Positions 9,049 to 18,675 of a stretch of 64,000 bases of DNA are shown piece after piece. The DNA lies in the NCBI RefSeq assembly GCF_001571225.1, contig NZ_BCTJ01000018.1, forward strand, positions 32,280 to 96,279. The letters run 5' to 3'. Both the position numbers and the translations under genes were made by a program. The notes under the pieces were generated by a model. That model was not told the origin of the DNA, did no database searches, and worked only from the letters and a program-made list of their open reading frames with translations. Position 1 is the first letter of the stretch. Each line of letters starts with the position of its first letter. Source of the DNA: Hydrogenophaga palleronii NBRC 102513 (GTDB taxonomy: Bacteria; Pseudomonadota; Gammaproteobacteria; Burkholderiales; Burkholderiaceae_C).

Positions 9049-9084
9049 CACCTGTCACGCGTGACAGGTGCGTGACAGGTGCGT
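9049..9084. repeat. Perfect 22-bp palindrome plus iterated half-site near island left end
   Basis: Positions 9049-9070 form an uninterrupted palindrome whose right arm is GCGTGACAGGTG. The 12-mer GTGACAGGTGCG then occurs twice in tandem at 9061-9072 and 9073-9084. This is the pattern of a repeat-binding protein site such as an excisionase, replication or regulator site. No gene covers it. Confidence 0.7.
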
Positions 9085-9121
9085 AATGGGAGCACGCGTG
9101 AAGTGACTCGAAGGTGTGACC

Positions 9122-9304
9122 TCAGCCGCTCTGAATCTCCCGAAGCGTCTTGAGCGCCATGGCCCTCGCGGCCATCATCACCGCTTGCTCGCTGGGTTTG
9201 ACCACACTGTCCTTGATGACCTCAGAAATCGCAATCAACGCCGCGGCCTCCAAAGCCTTAAGCGATGGAGTTATTGGAGTTGGTATCGAAAGTGATTTGT
9301 TCAT
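9122..9304 (-). CDS. Small hypothetical protein (60 aa)
   Basis: The frame encodes MNKSLSIPTPITPSLKALEA at its start and continues as an Ala/Lys/Glu-rich probably helical peptide of 60 residues. No family is recognised. The composition looks like a natural soluble protein rather than a high-GC shadow frame, and the region is otherwise empty. The ribosome-binding site is weak (AGAAG directly upstream). It is the last gene before the left end of the island, downstream of the HNH gene by about 260 bases that contain nothing recognisable. It could be a remnant or a non-coding frame. Confidence 0.35.
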   Translation of the reverse strand: MNKSLSIPTPITPSLKALEAAALIAISEVIKDSVVKPSEQAVMMAARAMALKTLREIQSG

Positions 9305-9564
9305 CTTCTATAACCACAGGGGCATCTCGCGGCGCAGGCGCTTAGTATCGGCCATAAGACTCGAAAGTCGGCAGTGCAGCGATTGCTACTGCTCGCCAGC
9401 ACGGCCCGGATGTCCCCATTCTCGTGGACTGTCGTCAGTGAAGGTCATGGCAACGGCAACGTTTTTAAGTCTACAAGCATTGTTGATCATGCCAAAGGCG
9501 CGATCTTAGGTTTAACAGCCATGCTAGGGCCTATTTGAGTTTGATGCGCGTGGGCGAACGCCAT

Positions 9565-10656
9565 TCATTGAAAGAATAGAGCCTCCACGTCATTGATCAC
9601 TTGGGGCGTTGGAGCAATTGCTTTCCGCAAGGCCTCACGGCTCCCAGGGTTCATAACACTCACCGCTGCGTAGACACGCGCACGCCAATAGTTAAAGGGC
9701 GTTTGCCTTTGCGCTTGGCTTTTGGCAGTCCCGCTCTCTCGGAGCTTCACCAGAAAACATGCATCATCTTGTGCGCGTGCATCTTCGGCCACCTTTGCTC
9801 CCAACTCCCTGAATTCCCCCTCCACGCGAGACTTGATCTTGTAGACATCATCCCAAGTCGCCAGCTTCTCCTGTCGATCGGGATCGATGCTCTTGAAGTT
9901 AACGACCACGCGCGGGAACAGCTCGTGTGCGTCATCAATTACCACCTCAATCTCGTTCAATAACGCGCGTTCAGACCATGGCGAAAAACTGAGACGCCGG
10001 ACCCCGTCCTTAAGCAGCAGGTCCTTGGCCAGCTTAGCTTTGGAATTGCATGTGGTGCAGATGGGGAGCAGATTTTTCGGGGCCACCCCGTATAGGGGGT
10101 AAAGGTCTTTGGCCAACAGGTGGTCATAAGGGCCCCGCCATTGCTCGTTGTCGTTCGCGTCTGCCTGAAACGGCGCAAGATATTCAGTCCCACAAACGCA
10201 ACACAAATTGCCGTTACCTGGGGCGATGCCATGACGGAACCGAGCGTAGTGGTCGTCGACGCGTTCGCCACATGCTTGCTCTACGTCCTTGAGCCTCGCC
10301 GTGCGCTGAAAGAGGTGAATTGCAAGGATCTTCAATTGCGGAAGAACCGCATCAGGTAAGACTGGCAGCGATGCAGTCCGGTCGGACAGAAACGCAGACG
10401 GATCTGTGTTCAATGCCAAAGCGTCCTTGATTGCTTGCTTGTTCCCCTGATCGAGCGCCAACAATTGTGCTCTGAGGGAGTCAACTGCCGTCTGAGTCGG
10501 TTGATTTCCAGCTATCGCAGCACACAAGCCAACTGGGAGCAGAGTCTCATCCACGGGCCTACCCTCAAGCGTGGCCAGCATCGTCTCTCGAAAGAAGCGG
10601 TTGAGCGCTTCAAACACTTCCGACTGCTGAAGATTGGGGTGGACCTCGAACAGCAT
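9565..10656 (-). CDS. HNH endonuclease-like protein, PtuB-like partner of the upstream ATPase
   Basis: A 363-residue protein with a zinc-bound HNH core in the middle. C152-x2-C155 (LCCVCG), D178-H179 (YDHLLAKDLYP), N195 (APKNLLPIC) and C200-x2-C203 (CTTCN) give the Cys4 plus His-Asn-type arrangement of HNH nucleases. The N-terminal 140 residues are helical with no recognised domain; the C-terminal third is basic and helical. Its ATG overlaps the stop of the ATPase gene by one base (TGATG). ATPase plus HNH pairs are the composition of Septu (PtuA/PtuB) defence and of retron-linked PtuAB effectors. This protein is longer than I expect for a minimal PtuB, so Septu identity is an inference. Confidence 0.75.
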   Translation of the reverse strand: MLFEVHPNLQQSEVFEALNRFFRETMLATLEGRPVDETLLPVGLCAAIAGNQPTQTAVDSLRAQLLALDQGNKQAIKDALALNTDPSAFLSDRTASLPVLPDAVLPQLKILAIHLFQRTARLKDVEQACGERVDDHYARFRHGIAPGNGNLCCVCGTEYLAPFQADANDNEQWRGPYDHLLAKDLYPLYGVAPKNLLPICTTCNSKAKLAKDLLLKDGVRRLSFSPWSERALLNEIEVVIDDAHELFPRVVVNFKSIDPDRQEKLATWDDVYKIKSRVEGEFRELGAKVAEDARAQDDACFLVKLRESGTAKSQAQRQTPFNYWRARVYAAVSVMNPGSREALRKAIAPTPQVINDVEALFFQ

Positions 10657-12332
10657 CAGCCAGCTCTCAACTTGTTGATGAGGTACGAACGCTCCATCGA
10701 CTCGCCAACAGACTCCTCAAGCCATGCAAGTTTTTGTGCGGTCGTGAGCTGAGGGTTTGCCAACTGCTCACGAATTTCGTGGACAGCGGTTTCAGAGATC
10801 GTTGCGCGTAGGTTGAAGTGCTTTTTGATCAGTACGTCAAATGATGCCCCGAAGGTCTCTCCTGGCGGATTCGTCATCTCTGTTGCACCGTTGATCTTCT
10901 TAAAGTGGAACACTGCTTCTCGGGGCAGCGAAGAGACTAAGAAGGGCGAGTGCGAGGAGACAATGGCTTGAGCTTTGCCATTGGCTTCGTTAGCGCTTTC
11001 AAAGTCCAGGTGGAAGCGGGCACGCCAGCTTGGGTTCAAGTGTGTTTCGGGCTCGTCGTAGAGGAACAGCGTTTCATCATCACCGAAGAGCCGGACGGCA
11101 CCCAGGGTCAATAGAAGTTGCACTTCCCCGTCGCTCAGGTCGTCAAACGCGACCGTTTTCACGCCATCGGACATCCAAAGTTCCTGCACCGAAAGAGGGA
11201 GCTTCCCCTTAAGCGGCTTTTCAACATGCCCTTGAAAGCTATCGCGACGCAACGCGCGCTTTACGATTCCTGACCATTCATCAACGCCTAGAAGTTGAAG
11301 CTTATAGAGCGCAGAGAACCACTGGTCGGGCTCTCGAGAGTTGTCAGCCATCCGATTGATGACATCGGGATCTTGGAAATCGAGCTCTATCTCACCCGCC
11401 AAATGATCCAGCTCCAATAATTCGTACTGACCTTCACTGGTTTTTGGGGAGATCGGCGTACACCTTTCAAGGCCTGCCAATTCGATCAGGCGTTTGATGT
11501 CGCGGGCGTTGTCCGTAGCCGTAGCTTGTCCGCGAAGGTCATACCTCAACACTACACGCGTTGGGTGACGGAAAGGGATCTCATGCCATACCGAGTCACG
11601 AGCTTCGTTCGTGAGCATGCCAAGCATCGCAATCAAGAGCGCAGCGCAATCATAGTCAAGGAAAAGGTTCCTGGGTATCGCCGTGTCTGTCTCCCGCAGT
11701 CTGAAAAGGCCTGATTCTGGGTTTTGCCCTTCGGGTGCGAATATGCCCGGGTTACGCTTTAGATAGCGCTCATTGATGATCAGCGTTGCCTCTTCATCCA
11801 CTTTTGGGTGAGCAAGCTCATTCTTCAAGTGCGCCCTGACCCGAATCACATCAAAGTACTGAAGCGCATTGCGCATGAAAGCACGCTGAAGATTCTCAGA
11901 CATGCCGGAGGCGTATCCGATGACCCGTGGAAGCACCAATTCTTCCAATGAGCCGCCCGCCGTGATTTGCCACATTGTCGTCTGGGCCGGCTGCGCATCG
12001 CCGTCTTGAACCACGTGGACAAGGTGATGCACTGAAACACGAAGGCCATTCCGTGTGTCCACGCCGAACCGGCGTAAGCCTTCGTAGCGAGACGAAGCCA
12101 TCTCGTACATAACGCGGAAGTCATACCCTAGGGGCATGCGTACCCGGAAGTCTTTTCGCTGTTGCCGTTCAAGAAAGGCAAAAGCTTCGGCGATGAGCTC
12201 TATGACCTGCGACTTGCCCGAACCATTGGCGCCAATGAGGACCGCCACATCGCCTTCCACCATTGAGAAGTCGAAGAGCTGATCCTTTAAGCCTTTGTAT
12301 TGCCCAAAAAGCTCAATCGACAGAAGCCTCAT
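10656..12332 (-). CDS. ABC/OLD-like AAA ATPase, PtuA-like
   Basis: A 558-residue ATPase of the RecF/OLD/ABC class. Walker A is GANGSGKS (34-41), an ABC-signature-like LSDGE is at about 399-403, Walker B with D-loop is LFLYDEPETHLNPSW (about 422-436), and the switch histidine is in SSHSPFLVSS (near 461). The region between 60 and 380 is an insertion typical of AAA15/AAA21-type defence ATPases. It has no TOPRIM domain, so it is not OLD itself; the nuclease is instead the coupled downstream HNH protein. It starts with a four-base overlap (ATGA) with the end of hsdS, so it is in one translational unit with the RM genes. A Septu-like PtuA role is inferred. Confidence 0.78.
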   Translation of the reverse strand: MRLLSIELFGQYKGLKDQLFDFSMVEGDVAVLIGANGSGKSQVIELIAEAFAFLERQQRKDFRVRMPLGYDFRVMYEMASSRYEGLRRFGVDTRNGLRVSVHHLVHVVQDGDAQPAQTTMWQITAGGSLEELVLPRVIGYASGMSENLQRAFMRNALQYFDVIRVRAHLKNELAHPKVDEEATLIINERYLKRNPGIFAPEGQNPESGLFRLRETDTAIPRNLFLDYDCAALLIAMLGMLTNEARDSVWHEIPFRHPTRVVLRYDLRGQATATDNARDIKRLIELAGLERCTPISPKTSEGQYELLELDHLAGEIELDFQDPDVINRMADNSREPDQWFSALYKLQLLGVDEWSGIVKRALRRDSFQGHVEKPLKGKLPLSVQELWMSDGVKTVAFDDLSDGEVQLLLTLGAVRLFGDDETLFLYDEPETHLNPSWRARFHLDFESANEANGKAQAIVSSHSPFLVSSLPREAVFHFKKINGATEMTNPPGETFGASFDVLIKKHFNLRATISETAVHEIREQLANPQLTTAQKLAWLEESVGESMERSYLINKLRAG

Positions 12333-13660
12333 ATAGCGGTCTTCCTTCCGCGTTTTTTTGTACTGATCGATGGCGCTTCCTGCTGCAACCGGCGCAGCAG
12401 TTTGCTAGCCGGCTCGTCATTCGGGTCTTGCGGCACAAGTTGGCCACTGAAGGCCTTGGCCATAAAAGCTGGAGTGAGGCGCTCTGTAGCCATCTGCACG
12501 TCTTGCACACGGGCATCGATCCGGTCAGCGAAGGCGAAGAGGGTTTCGACACGGCGAACGATTTCGGCTTGCTCGTCCTTTGAGGGCAGCTTCAACGGGA
12601 GCGTTCGCAAATCCTCAATGTTGATGCCTGTGTAAGCAACACCCTTGGCCACGCCGGTCAGCCACCGCTGACATTCGTCACTGGCGATCCAAAATGAAAT
12701 GTATGCTGGGTCAGCCAAAGCCTGGTCAATGGGCACAACTGCAACTTCACGAGACACATTCCAGCCCGTCATATCGTCTGTGGCTACCGCTACCCCACCC
12801 AGCGTGCCGCGAACGTTTACCAAGACTTCTCCACCACGCAGCACTGTGCGTTGGTACTCAGCGGAGAGTCTTGGATGAATCAGCTTCATTCCATCGAGTT
12901 CAAATCGAAGCCAGCGGACGTTGCTCGTACGCAAACAAGGCGTACCGCCGGGCGTGTCATCTCCCAGCTTGACGACACCGTATGTGATGACACGATCAGG
13001 CATACAGATTGTTTGGAGAGTTGTCTCTACCCCCGCATTTATGCCATGCGTGGCGCGCCAATCCGCCGTTAACTGCCCCGAGGTGGCGGCGGCGAGAACG
13101 GATTGGCGAAAGCGTTTGAGGATGGGGGCCACGCGGGCCAGGCGGGTGTTGACGGTGTCAACGCGAGTGAGGACGGTGTCGAGTGTGTCGGCAATGCGCT
13201 TTTGTTCCAATCGTGGTGGCAAAGCAACCTCAGTGCCTTCAAAGACGCCCTTGGTGACGTGCTGCAACCCCGCACCGCCATGCGCTACACCGATCAGCTC
13301 AGTCAGCTTCTGATTGATCGCATGGCGGAAGAAACGTCGATCCAAAAGCGCGTCATCAAAATCAACACGAAAAATGTGCTGGTTGAGAAGTGCTTTGCCA
13401 CCAAGCCATACATGTGCTCCGAACGAGGTTCCGGGCGTCCCAGACCAAGCGAACAGGAGTTCCCCACCTTTCAAGTAGTGCCTGTTGTCGTATGCACCGT
13501 TGAATCGATTGAACGGTGCAGAGCCATTGTTCAAGTTCTGTATCCGAACAATGGGCAGACCATCTTGTGACCACTCCGCAGGCTTGAAAGCACGACCGTT
13601 TTTCAGATCGCAAAGGCTGCCGATGGGTGCTTGTACCCAGTTTGTGGGAAGCAAGCTCAT
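12329..13660 (-). CDS. hsdS: Type I restriction-modification specificity subunit
   Basis: HsdS determines the bipartite DNA target for both methylation and cleavage. The 443 residues contain two target recognition domains (about 1-160 and 200-375) separated and followed by conserved helical spacers, as in PRLEQKRIADTLDTVLTRVD (about 148-167) and LPSKDEQAEIVRRVETLFAF. The two-TRD architecture is complete. The start overlaps the hsdM stop by one base and the end overlaps the ATPase gene by four. Codon use is more AT-rich in the TRDs than in hsdM, as is usual for exchanged TRDs. The recognition sequence cannot be read from the protein. Confidence 0.93.
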   Translation of the reverse strand: MSLLPTNWVQAPIGSLCDLKNGRAFKPAEWSQDGLPIVRIQNLNNGSAPFNRFNGAYDNRHYLKGGELLFAWSGTPGTSFGAHVWLGGKALLNQHIFRVDFDDALLDRRFFRHAINQKLTELIGVAHGGAGLQHVTKGVFEGTEVALPPRLEQKRIADTLDTVLTRVDTVNTRLARVAPILKRFRQSVLAAATSGQLTADWRATHGINAGVETTLQTICMPDRVITYGVVKLGDDTPGGTPCLRTSNVRWLRFELDGMKLIHPRLSAEYQRTVLRGGEVLVNVRGTLGGVAVATDDMTGWNVSREVAVVPIDQALADPAYISFWIASDECQRWLTGVAKGVAYTGINIEDLRTLPLKLPSKDEQAEIVRRVETLFAFADRIDARVQDVQMATERLTPAFMAKAFSGQLVPQDPNDEPASKLLRRLQQEAPSISTKKRGRKTAI

Positions 13661-15114
13661 CAGTTGCTTTCCCCCAGTTCAGCCAACATCGCCTTCAGCT
13701 CAGCCAACGCCCCGTTCAGCTCCTCCACAGCATCGCGCGCCAACACGGCCGGTTCGGGCAAGTCAGCTGCATCCTCCGCGCTGTCATCCTTGAGCCAAGC
13801 GATGTCCAGTCTGTCGCCTTTTTCGCTGGCGATCCAGTCGCGGCTGAAGCGGCGGAAGCGCCCTTGTTTGCCTTGGTCTTGTCGGGCGGCTTTGCCGCTG
13901 TGCTCGTCGCCGTACTCGGCGATGAAGTCGGCGAAGTGCGCGTCGGTCAGCGGTGTGCGTTTGCCGAATTTGGGGGCGTTGGCGCGCATGTCGTACACCC
14001 ACACGTCTTGCGTGCTGCCTGTGGCAGCCTGGCTGACTTTCTCGAAGAACAGCACATTTGTCTTGACGCCCTGGGCATAGAAGATGCCGGTGGGCAGACG
14101 CAGGATGGTGTGCAGCCTGCACTTGTCCATCAGGTCACGGCGGATGTCGGCGCCTACGCCGCCCTCGAACAACACGTTGTCGGGCAGCACCACGGCGGCG
14201 CGGCCGCCGTCGCGCAGGTGTCGCACGATGTGCTGTAGGAAGGCGAGCTGCTTGTTGCTGGTGGCGAAGGTCAGGTCGTCGCGGGTGGGGCCGCCACCAC
14301 CCTTTGCGGTGCCAAAGGGCGGATTGCTCAGGATGATGTGGCTCTTGGGCAGGCTGCTGCCGGCGCTGCCCAGGGTGTTGCCCACGTGCACGACACCTTC
14401 GGCATCACCTTCCATACCGTGCAGCAAGCAGTTCATCAACGCCAGGCGGCGGGTGCCAGACACCAGCTCCATGCCCAGGAAGGCCTGGTTGCGCTGGAAC
14501 TTGCGCTCCTTTTCGCTGAGGTTATAGAGGTCGTCGGTCCGGTCCTTGATATAGCGGTCGGCGGCGATCAGAAAGCCAGCGGTGCCGGCGGCCGGGTCTT
14601 GCACGGTCTCACCGGGCTGGGGTTGGATGACCTGGACGATGGTGTCGATGAGCGGGCGGGGCGTGAAGTACTGGCCCGCGCCGCTTTTGGTTTCGCTAGC
14701 GTTCTTTTCCAGCAGGCCTTCGTACAGGTCGCCCAGGCCGTCTTGCCGAGCGCTGAACCAGTCGATACCGTCCAGGCTCTTGACTAGCTGTTCCAAGTGC
14801 CGCGGCTCTTTCAGACTGGTCTGTGCGTCGGCATAAATGGCGGCGATCAGCCGGTCCTCACTGGCGGAAAGCTTGAGCAGGGTTTCCCGGTAGTGTCGCA
14901 GTAGGTTCAAGCCACTTTCGTCACGAAGCTTAGGCCAGCGCGCATACGCTGGCAACTTGTGGCGTTCAAGGATGCCGTTTTCGGCGTTCTCATACTCCAT
15001 CTTGATGAAGAGCAGCAGAACAAGTTCGGTGACATAGTCGCTGTAGTTGATTCCGTCGTCACGCAGTACGTCGCAAAGGTTCCAGAGTTTCTGGACGATG
15101 TCTTGGGTAGTCAT
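13660..15114 (-). CDS. hsdM: Type I restriction-modification DNA methyltransferase
   Basis: HsdM is the N6-adenine methylase subunit. In 484 residues it has the N-terminal helical domain (MTTQDIVQKLWNLCDVLRDD), SAM motif I DPAAGTAGFL and catalytic motif IV NPPFG in SHIILSNPPFGTAKGGGG. The sequence GAGQYFTPRPLID before motif I is characteristic of type I M subunits. It starts 41 bases after the hsdR stop and overlaps hsdS by one base, giving order R-M-S. The protein appears intact. Confidence 0.95.
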   Translation of the reverse strand: MTTQDIVQKLWNLCDVLRDDGINYSDYVTELVLLLFIKMEYENAENGILERHKLPAYARWPKLRDESGLNLLRHYRETLLKLSASEDRLIAAIYADAQTSLKEPRHLEQLVKSLDGIDWFSARQDGLGDLYEGLLEKNASETKSGAGQYFTPRPLIDTIVQVIQPQPGETVQDPAAGTAGFLIAADRYIKDRTDDLYNLSEKERKFQRNQAFLGMELVSGTRRLALMNCLLHGMEGDAEGVVHVGNTLGSAGSSLPKSHIILSNPPFGTAKGGGGPTRDDLTFATSNKQLAFLQHIVRHLRDGGRAAVVLPDNVLFEGGVGADIRRDLMDKCRLHTILRLPTGIFYAQGVKTNVLFFEKVSQAATGSTQDVWVYDMRANAPKFGKRTPLTDAHFADFIAEYGDEHSGKAARQDQGKQGRFRRFSRDWIASEKGDRLDIAWLKDDSAEDAADLPEPAVLARDAVEELNGALAELKAMLAELGESN

Positions 15115-15155
15115 GAAAAGATTACTTGGAGATATTGAGGCTCAGCGACGCATCG

Positions 15156-18100
15156 TCATGCCGCCCGGAGCCATAGGCCATCAGACAGCGCCCCCATCAC
15201 GCCTTCAAGCTGCCCAGCAAGCAGCTTGTCGAGCTGTTTGGCGCCGCCGTCGTTGACGAAGGCGTTGTTGATGAAGGCATGGTCGATGACGAGTTCGTGC
15301 GTGAGTTGTTTGCCAAGACGGTCTAGCCACTTGCGTTGCACTGGAGTCCAAGGGTGTATGGCGTAGATCCTCTGCATGGCCTGAGCCACACGTTGGTCGA
15401 AAGGCTGCAAGGCTTCGCCCAACGCGGCTTGGCGGATGTAGGCAATTACGCCCGCGGCTATGTCTTGGTTGCTGTGGTTTCGCCAGGCGGCCTTGAGGCT
15501 GGCTTCGGAATATCCCGCACCATCGAGGAGCAGCCGCACTTCCTTGAGTTGTTCACGGGTGAGGTCCTTGGGTCGATTGACCACTGTTGCCATGGCTGCG
15601 GACAGATTGACCTGCTCGCGCACGAAGTGGCCGAAGCTGTCGAGGTAGTCCTCGGGTTTGGCATAAAGGCCCCAGCTCTGACTGCGTTCTTTCAGTTCAT
15701 CAACATGTGTAGAGATGATAGGCATATAGGCTGTGCCCAGGATCTGCTTGACCTCGGCGAGCTGAAGAAGCAAGCGCGTGTTATGGCGCAGGAAGTCGGC
15801 CGCAGCCTGCGGTCCGCCCTCCTGCCCTAGCTGGTGCAAGTGTCGGTGCAATTGCTGCGGGGGAACGCCCCATTGCTGTTCTAGCTGATCGAGCTTCTCT
15901 TTGAGTTCGGGCTTTTTATCGGCCTTGTGCGCTGCATCGCGCAATACACGCATGAGCTTCTGATTGAGTTGGTCAAGCACATCGTGCGCATGGGTGCGGT
16001 CTGGCGTGGCACCGACGGTCTCATATGCTGCCGGGTTGTTCAGTTCGTCCAGAAGTTGTTCCAAAGTGACTTTGGGGTCCTTGACCAGAGGCTGCATGGT
16101 GTTGACCGCTTGCAACGAGGCATACAAGTCTACCGGGTCGTAAATTTTGAAGACCGTCTTACCGATCTCGTCGCAACGACGGGTAGCACGGCCAATCATC
16201 TGCTCGTACAGGATGCGGGAGCGCACTCGGCGCATGAAAACAAGATGACAGATAGGCGGAACGTCGATGCCAGTGGTGAGCAAGTCCACCGTGATGGCGA
16301 TAGTGGGAAAGCGTTCGTTCTTGTAGCGGCGTATGAGCTGGTCTACCTTGTCAGACGCTCCGGTAATCTTCGCCACCGAGGCTTGGTTGTATTGGTCGCC
16401 GTGAACAGCCTTCAAGGCTTCGTCGAGTAGACGTTTGACCATGTCGGCATGCGCATCTGTGGCGCAAAAGATCATGGCCTTCTCTTCGCCCATGGGGTCC
16501 AACTCTTGAGCGAGCTGTTCGCAGACCACACGGTTGAACGGTTCATTGATGACACGCTTGTTAAAGCTCTCCAGCTCGAAATGCAGGTCGTCTTCCAGCT
16601 CGGCAGTTTCGATTTCGCCTGTACCAAGATTGATGGCCTCGACCTGCTGGCCGCTGTCGAAGTGAATACCGTGCTGGCTCAATAGTGTCTGGTAGCGGAC
16701 AGGGGGTTCGTGATCAATCAGCCAATCGTCGGCCACGGCTTCGCGGTAGGAATAGGTGTAGACCGGGAGACCAAAGATGTCGGTGGTATGGCGTGCTGGA
16801 GTGGCAGTCAAACCCACTTTGATGGCGTCGAAGTAGTCGAGGACTCGCCGGTAAGTGGAAAGGTACTGAGCTTGATCACGTAGGGTGAGTTCTCCCTCGG
16901 TCATGTCCTGGTCTAGTGCGTAGCCGCGATGGGCTTCGTCCACGATGATGCAGTCGAAGGCATCTAGCGGGGGCGGGTTGTCGCTACCAAAGATGCGCTT
17001 AACCATGGCCTGAACGGTAGCCACCTGCACACGAGTTTCGGCTTCGGCCGCCATGTCGCCCAGCTCAGCGATGTTGTAGATATTGGAAAGAGGCTGACTT
17101 TGCTCCAACGGCGCTTCGTTGAAGGCATCAATGGCTTGGTTCCCCAGGGCTGTGCGGTCCACCAAAAACAATATGCGACGGAACCGCTCAGCCTTGAGGA
17201 GACGGTAAATGAGGCCGATGATGGTGCGTGTTTTCCCCGTACCGGTGGCCATGGCCAACAAGCAGTTCGCCTGACCGGCGGCAAGTGCAACCTCGACTGC
17301 GCTGATGGCCTTCTCTTGGTAGTCACGCAGCCCCAGGTACGAGAATCCTTCTCGCTGCAGTTTGGCTTCAGCTTCGGCCTTGTTCCGGCGGAGCTGGTCG
17401 AGCAGACCTTCGGGAGAGTGAAAGCCTTGCAGCGGTTTGGCCAGGTTGCCCTTGTGGCGTACATCGCGGAACCAGGTCCCACTGGCCTCCGGGCTCTGCT
17501 TCACCAACGGGCGACCGTTGCACGAGTATGCGAATGGCAGGTTGAACGAACTGTCTTGCCCGTCAGGCCAGGGGCCTTGACGCCCCTCTAAGAGCCACGC
17601 TGCCTCGTGCTCTGGTTGGATGTTAAATCCACGGGCGTAGCGCTCAGCTTGGCCCAGCTTTCCTGCCACATTAACGTTTATGCGCTTGGCCTCGATCGCC
17701 GCAATGGGCGAGAGACCCGCGAAGAGCAAATAATCAGCGCTCTGCTTGCCGGCGATGGGCCATTCGGCAATTGCCAAGTTGCGGTTGCGCTCAGGACGGA
17801 TGCCCTTCGAATGAGTGAGTTCGAGTGTGTCTACTTCCCAGCCAACCTCCCTGAGCATCTGATCAATGATAAGGCGGGTGGACGCTTCGTCAATTGCGAC
17901 CTTCTGAGCAGCCTGGGTCGCGCGCTGCGCAAAGGTTTGAATGTCCTGCGAGCTGGCAGTGGTGGGCTGAGCATTGACAGTCTGCAGGTGGGCGTCGAAC
18001 TCGGCCTTGAGGGCTGCGTAGCGAGTGCTAGCCTCTTCCGCCAGGCTTTCGTACACGCCACGTTCTTCAGTTGCCCGTTCGGCCAGCAGTTTCTCTTGCG

Positions 18101-18659
18101 CTGCCTGGGCAGCTAACAACTCGGCCATCCGAGCCTTGTCTGCCTGCTCGGCTTGGGCTTGCTGGAGGTGCTGTGTCAGGTCGGTTACTTGCTGCTGCAG
18201 CGTCAATAACCTGTGGCTTGGATCGTCCGGCAGGATGAATGCACCGGGCTTGAAATTTGCGTCGCGGCCGAAAGTGCGGTGGAACCACAACGCTACTTCC
18301 CGTGCGACCTTCAGCGTCTCCAGCCCTTCGCGGTAGCCGAAGCCGTGGTTGGCCCGATGGGCCGCCTCGTTCCCCCGCTGGCGCAACAGGTGGAACATCT
18401 GACGCACCTGCGAATCCAGTCCGAGGCGTTGATCTACGGCTCGCAGCAATTCAGCCTGCGTGGGCTGTTGGAGGCGCACACCGATGCGCGCTGCCACATC
18501 CTGAGTTATCGACTCCGCCAGCAAGCGAAGCTTGAGCACGCAACTGGCTGGATCGAACGGATAGACACGTTCGGCTGTCGATCCGAGATCAGCCAGCAAC
18601 GGACTGTGCGCAGCCAAGAAGCTGAAATTGCTGGCTCCGGGTGTGTTGTCTCGATCCAT
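15156..18659 (-). CDS. hsdR: Type I restriction-modification endonuclease/translocase subunit
   Basis: HsdR cleaves and translocates DNA with HsdM and HsdS. The chosen start MDRDNTPGASNFSFLAAH gives 1167 residues and lies 16 bases after the upstream RHH gene. A DUF4145-like N-terminal module (LRQRGNEAAHRANHGFG) is followed by a coiled-coil stretch rich in Gln/Ala, then the HsdR nuclease domain with D...EAK (SADYLLFAGLSPIAAIEAKR). The SF2 helicase shows Walker A MATGTGKTRT, DEAH in CIIVDEAHRG, GLTATPAR, and motif VI region IGRATRRCDEIG. The C-terminal helical domain binds the M2S core. All key residues are present. Confidence 0.94.
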   Translation of the reverse strand: MDRDNTPGASNFSFLAAHSPLLADLGSTAERVYPFDPASCVLKLRLLAESITQDVAARIGVRLQQPTQAELLRAVDQRLGLDSQVRQMFHLLRQRGNEAAHRANHGFGYREGLETLKVAREVALWFHRTFGRDANFKPGAFILPDDPSHRLLTLQQQVTDLTQHLQQAQAEQADKARMAELLAAQAAQEKLLAERATEERGVYESLAEEASTRYAALKAEFDAHLQTVNAQPTTASSQDIQTFAQRATQAAQKVAIDEASTRLIIDQMLREVGWEVDTLELTHSKGIRPERNRNLAIAEWPIAGKQSADYLLFAGLSPIAAIEAKRINVNVAGKLGQAERYARGFNIQPEHEAAWLLEGRQGPWPDGQDSSFNLPFAYSCNGRPLVKQSPEASGTWFRDVRHKGNLAKPLQGFHSPEGLLDQLRRNKAEAEAKLQREGFSYLGLRDYQEKAISAVEVALAAGQANCLLAMATGTGKTRTIIGLIYRLLKAERFRRILFLVDRTALGNQAIDAFNEAPLEQSQPLSNIYNIAELGDMAAEAETRVQVATVQAMVKRIFGSDNPPPLDAFDCIIVDEAHRGYALDQDMTEGELTLRDQAQYLSTYRRVLDYFDAIKVGLTATPARHTTDIFGLPVYTYSYREAVADDWLIDHEPPVRYQTLLSQHGIHFDSGQQVEAINLGTGEIETAELEDDLHFELESFNKRVINEPFNRVVCEQLAQELDPMGEEKAMIFCATDAHADMVKRLLDEALKAVHGDQYNQASVAKITGASDKVDQLIRRYKNERFPTIAITVDLLTTGIDVPPICHLVFMRRVRSRILYEQMIGRATRRCDEIGKTVFKIYDPVDLYASLQAVNTMQPLVKDPKVTLEQLLDELNNPAAYETVGATPDRTHAHDVLDQLNQKLMRVLRDAAHKADKKPELKEKLDQLEQQWGVPPQQLHRHLHQLGQEGGPQAAADFLRHNTRLLLQLAEVKQILGTAYMPIISTHVDELKERSQSWGLYAKPEDYLDSFGHFVREQVNLSAAMATVVNRPKDLTREQLKEVRLLLDGAGYSEASLKAAWRNHSNQDIAAGVIAYIRQAALGEALQPFDQRVAQAMQRIYAIHPWTPVQRKWLDRLGKQLTHELVIDHAFINNAFVNDGGAKQLDKLLAGQLEGVMGALSDGLWLRAA

Positions 18660-18675
18660 TGCTATCCTGATGTTG

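Noticed and set aside
9150..9509. Plus-strand 119-residue frame at the island left end
   Set aside because: Arg/Ser/Ala-rich, antisense to a more plausible small ORF, no ribosome-binding site.
10656..12332. PrrC/RloC anticodon nuclease as identity of the RM-linked ATPase
   Set aside because: No C-terminal anticodon nuclease motif is seen, and a separate HNH gene is coupled downstream, so a Septu-like pair fits better.
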